Assembly: GCA_034440635.1 (NCBI GenBank)
Contig: JAOTON010001585.1
Location: 93,675 to 157,674 of the forward strand
DNA from: Lepas anatifera
Taxonomy: Eukaryota > Arthropoda > Thecostraca > Lepadidae
DNA length: 64,000 bases
Direction: 5' to 3'
Position 1 is the stretch's first letter, and each line of letters starts with the position of its first letter. Positions 1-12,360 of the stretch are shown piece by piece. The notes under the pieces were generated by a model. It worked only from the letters and a program-made list of their open reading frames with translations. It was not told the DNA's origin and made no database searches. A program made the position numbers and the translations under genes.

Positions 1-1363
1 CAATCTCTGAACTAGCAAAGCCACTAAGATCTTCCTTAAAGCATATTGTGGAGAGTGTCACCAACCATGTATGAAATCAAATACTTCGGTTCCCTGTATT
101 CCCAATGTATTTGTTTCTCTTCCCAGCCATTGGCACGGCTAATTAAAAGAAGTCGATATATTTGTTTTGATCGATTGAAGGTGAAAAAGTGCAAGCGATT
201 GAGCCACAAAGTTTGGTTTCCTGATTGTAAGGCCTGTTTTGTCCATGAACAGTCTTGTAATAGCTTCAACAAAGCAGAGCACTCCCTTTACGGGCGCGTC
301 AACCGAAATGTAAATTAGCGAGACCTGCAGACCACGACCACGACCAGGAGACCTGCAGGCGTTACATTTAGTGGCATCGCATGCATAACTCTCGGGGCTG
401 GTTGGAGACGGGTATTATCGGTTTACGAAGGATCTCCGTTCAATGAGCGTTACCAGACTACGGCGCAGAAGCGTGGAATCACGGCCAAAGAGACGTTGAC
501 ATAAATGGCATAAATCTGCACGCTGAACAGGAACCTCTGATGCTTTACTGCTTGATCCGCCAAAACATCAGCATTGCTCCAAATTGCCGTTTTAAAGGCA
601 ACGTTGCACCCAGTTGAAAAAAAAAAACTGTTTATGCGCAAAATACGTCCGGAAATCAGGAAACAAAATTTCCTAGTCTTTGAACGCTCAGAAAAAATGG
701 CTTATGTTCTTACAATTTACGATGTCATGGAAACAGAATTAGGCTCACTTGTAGATGGCCTAAGCATTGCGAGTAATTATGAAGATGGCCGCTAGGATGC
801 AGCCTACAGCACGTAAACATTGCGTCAGGGTTGCCATTGTTAAGAGTTATCATGTGACCTGGGGCAGTTTAGGATCTAGACCAATCAAATTCTTGCAACC
901 AGATGGAAAGGGATTACTTCATGATTTCAACTAGGATCTTAATGTCATTTATTCAAACTTTAAGCTGTACGAATTTTATTATTTTTAACTTTAATCTGTA
1001 AGAATTTTATTATTTTAAGATTTGAGCTGTACAAAAACTTAATACACAGCTTTGGTTCAAATGAAATATGTCAATCACCAATTCTCGACACTACAAAACT
1101 GCTCTCAGTTCGAAACCCATTACCAAGATAGAACACTACCTTTAAGGACAGATCATCCGACGATATTTGTTTTGGAAAGTGAGGAACGATGTAAACCAAT
1201 TAGGGAATACCGAGACCAGATACTTACACTATGGATCCCATTGGAAAGATAGAAACATTATGAGTTTACGTTGAAACATATTGGAGATTCTGATGGTGAA
1301 ATAACGCCATGCACAAACCTAATTCAATTCATTTTTGATAAGCAAGAAACACGTTCTGGGTAC
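1..1363 (-). other. Putative KIN17 intron 3, no coding sequence recognised
   Basis: This is AT-leaning sequence downstream of KIN17 exon 3. I looked for KIN17 exon 4 (the basic linker) on the minus strand and did not recognise it. The short open frames here have no protein-like composition and no splice context. It is assigned as intron only because the exon 3 donor opens it. Confidence 0.4.
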
Positions 1364-1460
1364 CTGTCGTTCGATGAACTCCATCATACGCTCCTGGTCA
1401 TCTTTGTCCATTTTCTCCTTCTTCAGCTGTGCCTCCTGACGAGCCAAGGTCTCAGGATCC
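1364..1460 (-). CDS. KIN: KIN17 (DNA/RNA-binding protein KIN) exon 3
   Basis: On the minus strand a polypyrimidine/TTTTCAG acceptor precedes 1460, and a CAG|GTACC donor follows 1364. The first base completes the Arg codon split at the end of exon 2; 32 codons follow, ending in phase 0. The peptide starts RDPETLARQEAQLKKEKM and continues to a MEFIERQ end. This fits the lysine/glutamate-rich stretch that follows the winged-helix-like domain in KIN17 proteins (RDPETI...). KIN17 is a conserved nuclear zinc-finger protein linked to DNA replication and repair and to RNA binding. No further exon is recognisable to the left, so the C-terminal half with its KOW-type domains is probably outside the window. 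Confidence 0.85.
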
Positions 1461-3046
1461 CTGAAAACAGCGCGCCATACCGCATCAGCACTTTAAAGGC
1501 CCGCTCACACATGACATAATCTGCCAAAGTTTTAGTCGGGAGAAAATGGCACCAGCAAGTCATTCTACCGCGTCAGTCGGCAGGAATCGTGGCACATTGT
1601 GCCAGAAGTAAATGGTGTGTGAATGTGAAAGTAGCTGTAGCACTTGCTCCATTGACAAGGAGGGGGATCTAAACGCTCTCTCGGGTTTCTCTAACGCCAC
1701 AGAAAACACGGCGGCGCTTCTCAGTACGCGTCATTTGGTTACCATTTGCGTAACTTTTCTGAAAATTTCAGGTCTAGGTCATCCCAGGTCACGCCACCAG
1801 GGCAAGTGACCAGCCATTTCGAATGATATCAATTACAATAGATTATACTGATCTGATATTCATATCGCATACTAGGCCTACCAAGTAGTGCAAGTTGTGG
1901 CAATGATATTTTTTGTAACGCTGGCCTGGAGTTAGGTATGAATCCAACCAACCCCTCTGTTGGAAATGCATGGGAAATAGTAAAAATTGTCCAATTTCTA
2001 TGAATACGGCTTAGAATGACTTTTTGCCAAAATCATGGTATTTTACGCCGTTCTCGAGCGCGAGGTTAAAATGTTAGACGAGTGACATCTGGGAGGTCAT
2101 CTGGAACTAGCTCGGGGTAAGGTCAGAAAGCGACTTTGGCCCGACCTTAGACCACGTCATCTTTACATGCTGATCTAGTACGGTGGTACTAAGCATCATT
2201 CGATTTGTTGTAAGGAGATGAAGCTAATGATGCTGGAAAATCACCCCTAGCTTAACACATTCAAAACATATAGCCAAAAAAGTTGGTTCTTGCTTATCAC
2301 CTTCCTTGACCTGTCAGGCCCTTAATATTAACCCTGGCCAAAAAGTGGCCGATATAATTTCGTAACCATTTATCATGGGCTACCTACCTACCCTGAGAAG
2401 TTTAAAATATGTTACAGTTGCAAAAAAGTTTCTTTCGTTTATATATTCTGTAGTGCCATACCCAAACCAATGATTGAAAGTTCACAAGGTGTTATGTGGT
2501 CGATCGCCTCCAATGCCGGATGGAAAATCGAGTAAATAAATCAATAATTACACATTCGGACACAATCCGGACCGTAGGATTGGTGGAATCCTTCCGAATT
2601 CTTTGTGTCGGGAGTTGAAAAGAGAGATCAGCGGATCCAACGGCAGCACTAAGGACAAGGTGGTTCTTACGATCACCACGGCCTTCGGGGACGAAGTCAA
2701 GAGATGATGACGAGGACTTTAGCCGGCCCGCAGTTCTCTTTACGGTAAAATTCCGTGTAAAGTCACGTTTAGTGGGTGGGATCAAGAGAACATACTGTGA
2801 AGAAACGACGAAAATTTTGGGTTTATCTAAAAAAAGGAGGGATTTTTCCCCCACGGTCAGTAATCTCGCACACAGGTACCGCAACATGCACTATCTCATT
2901 TGCTTATACCTGTCACATGCAAGCCAAAACAAGTAATTATTTTGAGAAAACACAACAGTTTATCAACAATGAGAACACAACAATGCGTAAAAAGATTGCT
3001 TTCCATGAACGCTTTTCTCATTTACCCAAACAATCAAATATCTTAC
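1461..3046 (-). other. KIN17 intron 2
   Basis: The intron lies between the donor after exon 2 (AG|GTAAGA, read on the minus strand at 3047/3046) and the acceptor before exon 3. The splice phases on both sides agree (phase 2). I see no nested gene. An open frame of about 130 codons on the minus strand at 2492-2887 looks like chance. Confidence 0.7.
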
Positions 3047-3268
3047 CTGTCAATGTATGTAACAAACCACCCCTTCTCCGTCTCGTCCGCCTTCACCTTT
3101 CCCATTCTTCCCAGGTACTTCACAAAATCTGTGAGCGTCTCCCATTGGGTGGCGTTCATGTGCAGATGCTCCTTGAAGGCAATGTACTCCTGGTACACCT
3201 GGTTGGCATGTACCCGCTTTGTACCAAATTGCCGGCGTAGAAGCTCCAGGTACCCTTCCTCGAACTCC
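3047..3268 (-). CDS. KIN: KIN17 exon 2
   Basis: The exon begins after GACTTTCAG and ends AG|GTAAGA on the minus strand. It completes the glutamate codon opened by exon 1 and ends in phase 2. The translation includes EFEEGYLELLRRQFGTKRVH, then HMNATQWETLTDFVKYLG and ends GWFVTYID. These are hallmark blocks of the KIN17 winged-helix-like domain (human: HMNATQWETLTDFTKWLG, from memory). The Gln in LLRRQFG replaces an Arg I expect in other KIN17 proteins. Its identity is very secure. Confidence 0.95.
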
Positions 3269-3989
3269 CTGAAAGTCAGTGGTGCGTATTAAACATAATA
3301 CATGCTGAATAGAAACAACTTTATTAAAATCAGACATTACAAATTCAACATCAGTACTTGCCGAGGCATTCAAAAGTTTGGATCATGTCATATCTGACTT
3401 TCTAGGTACCTTTCTCCTACCCATAATTTCATATAATTTTAAGATCCCTGATCAAGCCAATGCCCTCTTATTGACCCCTTCCAAAATTATTGGATTGCAA
3501 GAGGAAAACTGCAGAGTTTTGGGGATGCAAAAACACGCATGATATTCAGAGGAGCATTTCTGAAATTCAACATATAATATAATGTTCCATGAAGTATATG
3601 CACACAAAGAGCTATCAAAAGGAATATACTAACAACATTATTCTATCAGCATGGCTATGTTCTTCAGCTTCATCTTGCCGCCTGGTGTACAGAAAGTTTA
3701 TCCAGGGACTCAAGACGACACATTCGAACTTAACTACGAATATACAGGCCTGCAAAGTACTACTGCTGGCCGTACTTATGTATTCGTCAATGTATTACAA
3801 GAACGCGGAGCAGAAAGTAAACAGGCGAGGAACACGACAGCACATAAAAGAACACCAGAATGACGCCCCGCGAATGCTCATAGATTCAGCTGCAGAAAGC
3901 ACACTGCAGCTTCAGCTACCTACCAGCGTATGCTGCTTTTAGGGTGCAGCCATGAGTGTGAAAAAAGTGGAGGCCACTTTCAGCTGTGA

Positions 3990-5375
3990 CCGCAGCACCA
4001 ACAGGCAGCCAGAGCTGAATCAGGGCCGCCGCGGCACAAACAGGCGGCCACAGCTGACACAGGGCCGCCGCGGCACCACGCCGTGGCGACAGGCGGCCAC
4101 AGCTGACACAGGGCCGCCGCGGCACCACGCCGTGGCGACAGGCGGCCACAGCTGACACAGGGCCGCCGCGGCACCACGCCGTGGCGACAGGCGGCCACAG
4201 CTGACACAGGGCCGCCGCGGCACCACGCCGTGGCGACAGGCGGCCACAGCTGACACAGGGCCGCCGCGGCACCACGCCGTGGCGACAGGCGGCCACAGCT
4301 GACACAGGGCCGCCGTGGCACCACGCCGTGGCGACAGGAGACCACAGCTGACACAGGGCCGCCGTGGCACCACGCCGTGGCGACAGGCAGCCACGGCTGA
4401 CACAGGGCCGCCGTGGCACCACGCCGTGGCGACAGGCGACCACAGCTGAAACAGGGCCGCCGCGGCACCACTCCGTGGCGACAGGCGGCCACAGCTGACA
4501 CAGGGCCGCCGCGGCACCACACCGTGGCGACAGGCGGCCACAGCTGAATCAGGGCCGCCGCGGCACCAACAGGCAGCCACAGCTGACACAGGGACGCCGC
4601 GGCACCACGCCGTGGCGACAGGCGGCCACAGCTGACACAGGGCCGCCGCGGCACCACGCCGTGGCGACAGGCGGCCACGGCTGACACAGGGCCGCCGTGG
4701 CACCACGCCGTGGCGACAGGCGGCCACGGCTGACACAGGGCCACCGTGGCACCACGCCGTGGCGACAGGCGACCACAGCTGAAACAGGGCCGCCGCGGCA
4801 CCACTCCGTGGCGACAGGCGGCCACAGCTGACACAGGGCCGCCGCGGCACCACACCGTGGCGACAGGCGGCCACAGCTGACACAAGGACGCCGTGGCGAC
4901 AGGCGGCCACAGCTGACACAGGGACGCCGTGGCACCACGCCGCAGCGACAGACGGCCACAGCTGACACAGGGCCGCCGCGGAGACAGGCGGCCACAGATG
5001 ACACAAGGACGCCGTGGCGACAGGCGGCCACAGCTGACACAGGGACGCCGCGGCACCACTCCGTGGCGACAGGCGGCCACAGCTGACACAAGGACGCCGT
5101 GGCGACAGGCGGCCACAGCTGACACAGGGACGCCGTGGCACCACGCCGCAGCGACAGACGGCCACAGCTGACACAGGGCCGCCGCGGAGACAGGCGGCCA
5201 CAGATGACACAAGGACGCCGTGGCGACAGGCGGCCACAGCTGACACAGGGACGCCGTGGCACCACGCCGCAGCGACAGGCAGCCACAGCTGACACAGGGC
5301 CGCCGCGGCACCACACCGTGGCGACAGGCGGCCACAGCTGACACAAGGACGCCACGGCGGCAGGCGGCCACAGAT
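3990..5375. repeat. 49-bp GC-rich minisatellite
   Basis: Tandem units of the type GGCCACAGCTGACACAGGG + CCGCCGCGGCACCACG + CCGTGGCGACAGGC recur every 49 bp (for example the AGGGCCGCCGCGG block starts at 4061 and 4110). Units vary by point changes, and in the right half by deletion of the CACCACGCCGTG part. There is higher-order structure: the block at 4881-5086 is repeated almost exactly at 5087-5292 (206-bp shift). The 49-bp period is not divisible by three, so one minus-strand peptide cycle is read in all three frames. This produces long overlapping stop-free frames (up to 463 codons) that are not genes. Confidence 0.95.
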
Positions 5376-5866
5376 GAATTCCCATTCAGTGATTACTCAC
5401 ATTCATATTTCCGCCCAGGAATAGAAAAGCATGCTAAGACTAGAAAAAAGCTTTAGTTCTCAATGAGAATGCCATCTTAAGGGTGCGTTACCCTCGACAC
5501 ATGCACCACACGACATGACCCGTCAGAACTAATACCCTGTTTCCCCAACAACAGATGTCAGGTCATTCGTTCATTCATTTCGATACACAGACCGCCCACG
5601 TGACACGTTGGTTGTAAACCGTAGTACGCTTCCGCATTCCACGCTTTACGACCCTTCAGGTAAACAAGAACCGCTGCGGGCAAGGTCAGAGGGTCGCAGT
5701 AACAGGTGCTCTTGCAGGGGCGGGCCCAGTATTTGTCCGAGAGCGGACTGCTAAAGCCTTTGTCTTGGTTTCTCTAAATAAGAAAGCAGTTGCAGCTCGC
5801 ACAACTGTCACCTGGGATGGACCAAAGCTAATATCAAAATAAAGCTAATATGGACCAAAGCATAAT

Positions 5867-6326
5867 ATCAAAATACAGTATGATATTATGTTCATCAGAA
5901 ACATTCATAATCACAAAATTGATTCACATTTTCTTTTGGAATGCTTCCCATTGGCAGCGCCTCCCCGTGCACTTCGAAACTGGTTGCTTTTCAACGTTCC
6001 CTACGCCAGAACTAACACTGTAAGGTCGAGCATGTTTACCAGAATTCCCCGTGTCTGTAACAGGTTTTTAAATGCAAATAGGGACGTTGATATCTGGCAC
6101 ACGAGCTTAGGAGATTTTAAGAAGCGAGTGATCGCCTTTTCCTTTACTGTCTAAGGTGTATACAGTGTGCTCGACGAGAGTGGATGTTTTTAGCGTTATT
6201 TACATTTTATCGTTTTGTTTGTTTGATCCAGTGTACTGCTTTTATCTTATCGACTTCATCTATAAGTGGGTTTTACTGACCCGTTGGTGATATGTTTAAT
6301 AAACTAAACTAAACTAAACTAAACTA
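5867..6326 (+). mobile_element. 5'-truncated non-LTR retrotransposon, 3' end with (AAACT)n tail
   Basis: An open frame ending at 6154 encodes FNVPYARTNTVRSSMFTRIP, then RVCNRFLNANRDVDIW and SLGDFKKRVI. This is typical of the extreme C-terminus of non-LTR reverse transcriptases (FYVPxxRTNxxxxSP...R...N...D...FKR). A stop, a short 3' UTR and the simple-repeat tail (AAACT)n at about 6299-6326 follow. Everything upstream of this C-terminal piece is missing, as in a dead-on-arrival insertion. It lies inside the 9.2-kb TTAA element. Confidence 0.6.
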
Positions 6327-8039
6327 GCCAAATGACATTTCAAGCATGGCTGTGGATTGGCTACGCTCTTTGCGTCAGTTAGCAGCTAGTTAGTTGTAGG
6401 ATCCTCGACTACTTTGTCCACTTTCGTGACCAAACCTTGTGGACCCACTTTCTTCCTCCCAAACTAAGCTAGTCCTTTTCCATCCTGTTAAAAGTATCAG
6501 AAATACTTCCGTAATATCCTTGTTTACTGTTTTCCGTGAGAACCTCAGGGAAGTTTAACGACTTCTTCCATCCCGAAAAAATATAAAAACGTCGTCCACC
6601 CAGTCACATAACATCCCCTCTTTATGCGGAGGGTCCTAGCTTTGTAAACATATAGTGCCTTCTTTTGAAAGCTATCGTTTTTCAGCATTATTGCTCGGCC
6701 CGCCTTGCGTCGGTGGTGCGTCATTTTCCGTGCGTGTGTAAACACACACACACGCACATACACATGACACATGGGCCGGGTGCCCGCATTTGTGATCGCC
6801 TTGGGGTTTTCTTAGAGATTCCCCGCCCCGTGGCGGTCACGGAAAGGGGCGTGCGTTCGTACGGGACTCACTGACTTGCTCACCCACCGAACCCTGAGGC
6901 GCGCAGCTCCATGTGTTTACCAAAGTATTTATTATGGAACATTTTTCTGATGCTCGGAGATGGGGGGGCGTGGTATCCCTCGATCATGTGCGGAGTTTTC
7001 CTCACTGTGATCGAGAAGTGTTTCTGATCATAGGGTAGTTTGTGTTGTAATCGACAAAACACGTGTTCTGTCTCAATCCCGTCCAGACGCTTTCTGAACA
7101 CATCAGTTCGATATAAACCAAAGCCTTTGTAATGTATTAGAAGCAGTTTCTTTAGGTATAGGCCCTGACCTAGGACAGTATCGAAAGATGGTCTCCGAAA
7201 CAATGAGACCGTCCATAAAGTACAGAAGGAAAAACAAGGGGGAGCGGGAAGTCAGCAACCGTTTTGTTAGACGTTACAACAGGGTGGAAGCAAGTATTAC
7301 CATGAGGGAGGGGGGTTAGAATTATAAGAATACATGTAACTTAATTTATGGATAGGCCCTCAGCTCTGACTTAGAATTAAGACTGATGTGATTCAATGAA
7401 GTCCACACATCATCACCATTGAATTTTTTGAATTGTTTGTGTGACCTTTTTATGAGGAGAGGAACCATGAGAGATTCGTGTGAATACGTGTGCTGACGTC
7501 CAAATAACCCTCACATGCCTCCAGTCATGAGTCAGTAGTTCCCTGATGTTAGGAGCTAAAGGTTTGTGCAAAACACCCGCAATAAATGAACGACGATCCT
7601 GAAATATTCGGCAAGTATTAGTGGGTGATGCAACACCACCTCCCCTGCAAAATTTCAGTTGGTGTGTCATTAGCCATTTCAAGGAGTATCGTAATCATTT
7701 CAGGGAAAGCCGTAGTTCAATTGGGCGAGAAAGTACCCTCTTTCTGGAAATTTACAGGTCCAAAAATGACTTTTATGGAGTCTAAAGGATACAGAAAATA
7801 CGTTACTGTGTCAGGGGACGAAAATATATGTTTTCATCACAGAAAAAAGCAGAATAAACTGATATTTTTCAAACAAACTGCAAAGTGGCAACATCGGCAG
7901 AAAATAATTGCATCGGGCTTGAGCTTCACGCCCCGAGAGTGAAGAGGGCTTACCGGTCGAAAATTCGGAACATTGAATGCGATAAAGCTGATGGACTAAG
8001 GAACGAGACACTCAAGTCATCACGTGGCTGCCCCAAAGT
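6327..8039. other. Intronic stretch without recognised genes
   Basis: Mixed-composition DNA inside the TTAA-flanked element. It holds a short CA-rich stretch near 6741-6767. The open frames of about 100 codons on either strand (for example 6880-7203 minus, 7625-7942 plus) show no recognisable motifs. Confidence 0.5.
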
Positions 8040-8047
8040 GGGAGGAT

Positions 8048-9043
8048 CATATGCAGATCCAGGGGAGCAAAGAGGGGCACGTGCCCCCTCTATCGACCCT
8101 CGGAGCCCCCTGAAATGGCCATGGCGCCCCTGAAAGGTTGATGGCGCCCCCTGAAATATGATGATGATGATTGTTCCGGCCGTCGAATAAAGATATCCAT
8201 ATGGGGGCGCTTCGTTAAAGTCGCCCCAATCGCCGAAGGAAGCTCTGGCGATTCCGGTTTGGATGACAGCCGATTTGTGGCGAGGACCCGCGCCGTTGCA
8301 CCGTCCCCGCCGTCCAGGTCCCACCTGGCCGCCTCTCGGGACCGGAGTAGGCTGTCTTCGGGACCGTTTTTGTGATGATTTCCCGGGCTTGGATACCCGC
8401 ATTGCAACCTCGATCAGCTTGGGTGATCCAAGGCATAGGCGTTGGCCGTCAGCCCAGTCTTTTCGGTAGTCGGTTTGGTCCACTGAGTGGAGATGCATTC
8501 GTGAGTCTGTCGGTCCTGTTTTTATACAAGTAACTAGATATTTCGGGTACGAATTAGTGGCTATCATTATAGTCTTATGATATTGTAGTGTGACATTTTT
8601 CTACGTATTGTGCGATGAATAAATTATCTCCACCCGCTATGCACGATATATGCACAAATACCAAAAAGAACAATATCTTTAGAAACCAGCTTCAGGGAGG
8701 TTCCATGACGGGAGTATCATAAAGAATATTCTTCCGATATTTTTCCGATCATAAAAAATTAATCGCAGAGACAAATCTAAAACAAGTGCGGCAAACTCGA
8801 CAATTGAATCAAAACTGACCTCAGTCCTTCCATTTTCATTTAAAAAAAACGTGACGTCTTTAACAAGACTCCCCTGAAATGTTGCTTTCCATCCCCCAGG
8901 ATGCAAAAATCGGTGCCAACCGATAGGATTTTGCGCCCAACTGATGGGTTTTGCCGGTCAAAAGTGGCAACCCCCTGGTCCAAATGGCGCCCCCTCGGGA
9001 AGCTGCCCGCCCCCCCCGATCGGCAATCCTGGATCCGCCTACG
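8048..9043. mobile_element. hAT-like MITE (CATAGGCGGATCCAGG family) carrying a nested insertion
   Basis: The left end CATATGCAGATCCAGG and right end CCTGGATCCGCCTACG are inverted. An exact 8-bp direct repeat GGGAGGAT flanks them at 8040-8047 and 9044-9051, the hallmark of hAT-type insertion. The GCGCCCCCTGAAA-rich interior matches the clean 268-bp copy at 16135-16402, once the 713-bp insertion at 8158-8870 is set aside. There is no coding capacity. Confidence 0.85.
8158..8870 (-). mobile_element. Retroposon nested in the hAT-like element
   Basis: Exact 10-bp direct repeats CCCCTGAAAT flank it (8148-8157 and 8871-8880); this sequence occurs once in the uninterrupted MITE family. The plus-strand left edge is ATGATGATGATG, so in minus orientation the insert ends in a (CAT)n/(ATC)n tail, as expected of a target-primed retroposon. 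The GC-rich segment 8200-8450 has open minus-strand frames (one of 205 codons runs out into the host MITE), but I recognise no domain. It may be a SINE or the truncated 3' end of a LINE. Confidence 0.7.
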
Positions 9044-9051
9044 GGGAGGAT

Positions 9052-11403
9052 ACCCTAGTCACCAGCCTCGGTAATAACAGGTGCTGGCAGAATATGATAC
9101 AGAAGTCTGACTCGCACAATTGCTTGCCTTTCCGTATGAGAAGTGTACTACGGGGACACACTAGTTGAGTTAATCGCTGCCCTGAAGTCGTCGTCGCTAG
9201 CACTCTGCTCACAGGACAATCGCTGCTTTCTTTTCCCCTGAAAGATCTTGTCACTCCAGCCCGTAGTGGCCAGAAATGGGTCTTACTGATATTGGTAGAG
9301 CCTGGTGTTCTGCCGTTTGTATCCCGCTGAACGGAAAGTGTCATCCTTGATAATGGCGATGGAGGCACAATGATCTAAATCCTGGAATGCTTAGTAGAGT
9401 GTGACACCCAGGCGCCCTGAATTTCCCCTTCACTTTTTCCCCTTCATTTTTTTCTAACTCACTTTTCCAAACACTTTTCCTGGGGATTTTTTTTAGCATA
9501 ACTCAATAATCCTAGTATATATAAAACCATCTAGTGTGGAAGGAAAGACAAATTTGATGAAAAATGCGCGAGTAAGGGCTAGTAAGGGCTGTAACCGAGT
9601 TTCAACTAACTCCCACAATATTATAGCGTTTGGACTCTCTACTCGCCTTCCATATTTTCAAGCGTGAATTTTACACTCACTATCCCAATGCAAAACCAGT
9701 TTTGAGACACTGCGGAATGGAGTGCTGCGAAATCCGAAAGATTATCCACTTACTGAACGCCTCTTTTTTTAGTGTCACCTTCCCACTCTGCTCTTTGTCA
9801 GCAAAAGTATTCCAACAAGCAGTTGTCGGAAGTTCCACTTGTAGTGTATTCCGTGGACGCCATGGATCAAAATCTATTCACATTTAAACTTGCGCTGGTA
9901 ACAGTGGCATCTCCATAAAAGTCCGGATCTTCCGGCTGCTGGTAAGGTTGTATTTTAGACCTCTCTCGCTGTCGGAAGTTTTGCCCTGCTGAGGGAGGAT
10001 GATGAGCAACAAATGAAGAAGGCTTCCATAGATCTTAGCTGACCCCGGAGGATAATTTTTGGGGTTTTCACTCGTTCGAACAGATCTCTCGCGGCGGCTT
10101 CTGCTTCTAGTGATCATAGACCAATCAATTTCTAGGTGTCCCCTAAAATCGATTATTTGGGTACCTTAAAGGTACGAAAAGGATTCGGGCGGGTCAATTC
10201 GGCATAAACCTCCCTCAGGATCGTTCCCTGTCACCCGCCTCTCCTTGCTATTGCACACAGCTCACATCGGTAAAAACGCCGTCTTGGGTCAACTAGGCCA
10301 TTTGACCCAAATCAGGTACAAAGTAGCTCAGCCTATTCTTCATGTTTACTTTAAATGTGTTAAGAATGGTCTATTCTGTCAATATTATTTCGAAAACACA
10401 CCCCGTAGCTTTCTGGTACGATTTTTTAAGCTGTAACTATGCAAAATTTATTTCATGCTGATTTCTCGAACGCGGACAGTGACCTGATTAAGACCAAATT
10501 TTGATCGGATGTCCAAAATAAACCATATCATGGAAAATTTGCGGGGCGCTCATTTTTAAACAAACATAGGCAAAATATGAAGCCACATCGATTTTAAAAA
10601 ACACCAATGCAGCAACATTTCATATGTTAGTAGACTCATGAAGGCTCATATTGTCCAGTTGCAGAACAATGTGCGGTATCCAGCTTCGGCCAGGCAGGCC
10701 GAAACTGGCCAGAAAGTGAGGGGACCATAGATCTTCAGCCTCCAACTCTGGCACTACATTTTCCACTGCAAAACTGAAAGCTAACCAGATTTTGGCCTAT
10801 TTTTGCTGCCAGTTAATCACACTAAACAATTTACTGTGCCCACAAATCCATTAAAAACGAAATAAACATTTTTGCTGGAAGTGAAATGGCCTGGTCTCAC
10901 CTGAGGCTCATTTTGTGAAAACAGCCTGTTAGTTACCCTCACTGGTCCACAAGAGGAGGTAAGACTTGAAAGAAAGGACGTGCTTGAAATGCGGTCATGA
11001 GACGGAGTGAGCTAGCGAGCGATAGCAAGGAAGTGAACGCAGGACTGCATTTCCCAAATGACGAATTTGTGTTGAATCTTCTTTGTATGTCATGAAGATT
11101 TATCTCCACTCCGTCGGATCTATGGGACCAATTGGAGCAAGGATCACATCGGCAGATCCATGATTTCCGGTATTGTTGCATAGGCAAAAAAACTGCATCC
11201 ATGATTGTGACAATGTAGGGTCTGCACATAATTGACTGTTTTTTGGTCCAAAAATGTGGTAGCCATCGGCTTAGTATGATGCTCAGTACCCCTGATCATG
11301 CTGTGTATGCTTTATTAGTCACTCATATAATTGGGATATTACAGCAATCGTAATATAAGAAATATAGGTAGAATTCGCAAAGCCCTATTAATGTTTAATG
11401 AGA
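9052..11403. other. Intronic stretch without recognised features
   Basis: Part of KIN17 intron 1 and of the TTAA-flanked element. I find no gene, tandem array or paired ends here. Near 9690 the words GCAAAACCAGTTTTGAGACACTGC resemble the hairpin upstream of KIN17 at 15558-15591, which may mark a dispersed repeat. Confidence 0.4.
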
Positions 11404-11411
11404 CCTCTTAG

Positions 11412-11671
11412 CAGGGGCGTAGCCAAGGAGGGGGCGGCAGGGACAGCCGCCCCCCTTAGGGGCCCGAAGGGCCCCCTGAGGGATACGGACCGCGCGAAGC
11501 GCGGCTCGCCTCCACTATGATCTGTGGCCAAATTTGAAATTTCATACCAGACAGCGCACTCTCAAGCCCTCTTCAGCACTCTATTCTGTAACAAGCAAGG
11601 CTCTTTTTACCCATCAGGGCTCTTTTGGTGCTGTCGCAGGGAAATCGAGCGAAATCCTGGCTACGCCCCTG
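11412..11671. mobile_element. hAT-like MITE, CAGGGGCGTAGCCA ends
   Basis: The element is 260 bp. The left end is CAGGGGCGTAGCCAAGG and the right end CCTGGCTACGCCCCTG, inverted over 14 bp. An exact 8-bp target duplication CCTCTTAG lies at 11404-11411 and 11672-11679. CAG...CTG termini with an 8-bp duplication are diagnostic of hAT-type mobility. The interior is non-coding, so movement would need a transposase from elsewhere. A second left end of the same family (CAGTGGCGTAGCCAAGG) lies near 14016 without a visible right end. Confidence 0.92.
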
Positions 11672-12360
11672 CCTCTTAGTAAATACAAATGTGTGATAAC
11701 TGAGAAGTGTTGCTCCAATTTTTTCCTCCCGCATTATTTCAAATTGCTTTATTTTATTCATTTTGTGTTTTATAACACAACAATAATACATGGTTGCTTG
11801 AATTTAAAACATCAGTCCCACTAAAATATTCGAATTTGTTATGGGCTACACTTCGGCTGCTTTCGATGAAAACATCACCCCTTGAGCGATGCTCCCCTGT
11901 AGAGATAAACGCTCCCGTCGGACCTTTTGTCCCCCTCTCTGTCTCCTCGGTCGGTTAGTCATTCTAAAATTCCCGAGCATTTTTTCTGGGGGACGTTTGC
12001 AAGCCCGATTTAGCTATTTTCGTCTAACTAACACGATATTATTTCACAAGACAAGTAGCTATTTCTCTTGTTAATGGAATACAGAAGTTACCGAAATATC
12101 AACAATCATGATTGGACAATCGGTCGGATGAAGTCTGATGCTTTCGTCTCAGTTTGGAAATTGTAAGAGCACTGATCATGGTTTTTGAGAGACAATAAAT
12201 TGTTAGGTGGACTTAAAATGATAAAACATCAGCAGCTAGATTTCACTTCTTGGTACGAGCAGGTGCGATGCACCGTTTTAGATTCTTGGAAGTTTTTCAA
12301 AGACAGAAGTGTAGATTTTATTATAAAACTTTGAAACTGTTTTATAGAACTTAAAAAAAC

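Noticed and set aside
2776..3292. Plus-strand frames of 130-154 codons
   Set aside because: Antisense shadow of KIN17 exon 2 on the minus strand.
3980..5371. 463-codon and other long minus-strand open frames (Cys/Arg/Pro-rich)
   Set aside because: They are translations of the 49-bp minisatellite; the same cyclic peptide appears in all frames because the period is not a multiple of three.
3990..5375. CRISPR-like direct repeats
   Set aside because: Units are contiguous and vary throughout; there are no unique spacers, and the DNA is animal.
7950..8567. 205-codon minus-strand frame
   Set aside because: Crosses the boundary between the nested retroposon and the hAT-like MITE, so it cannot be one ancestral gene; no motif.
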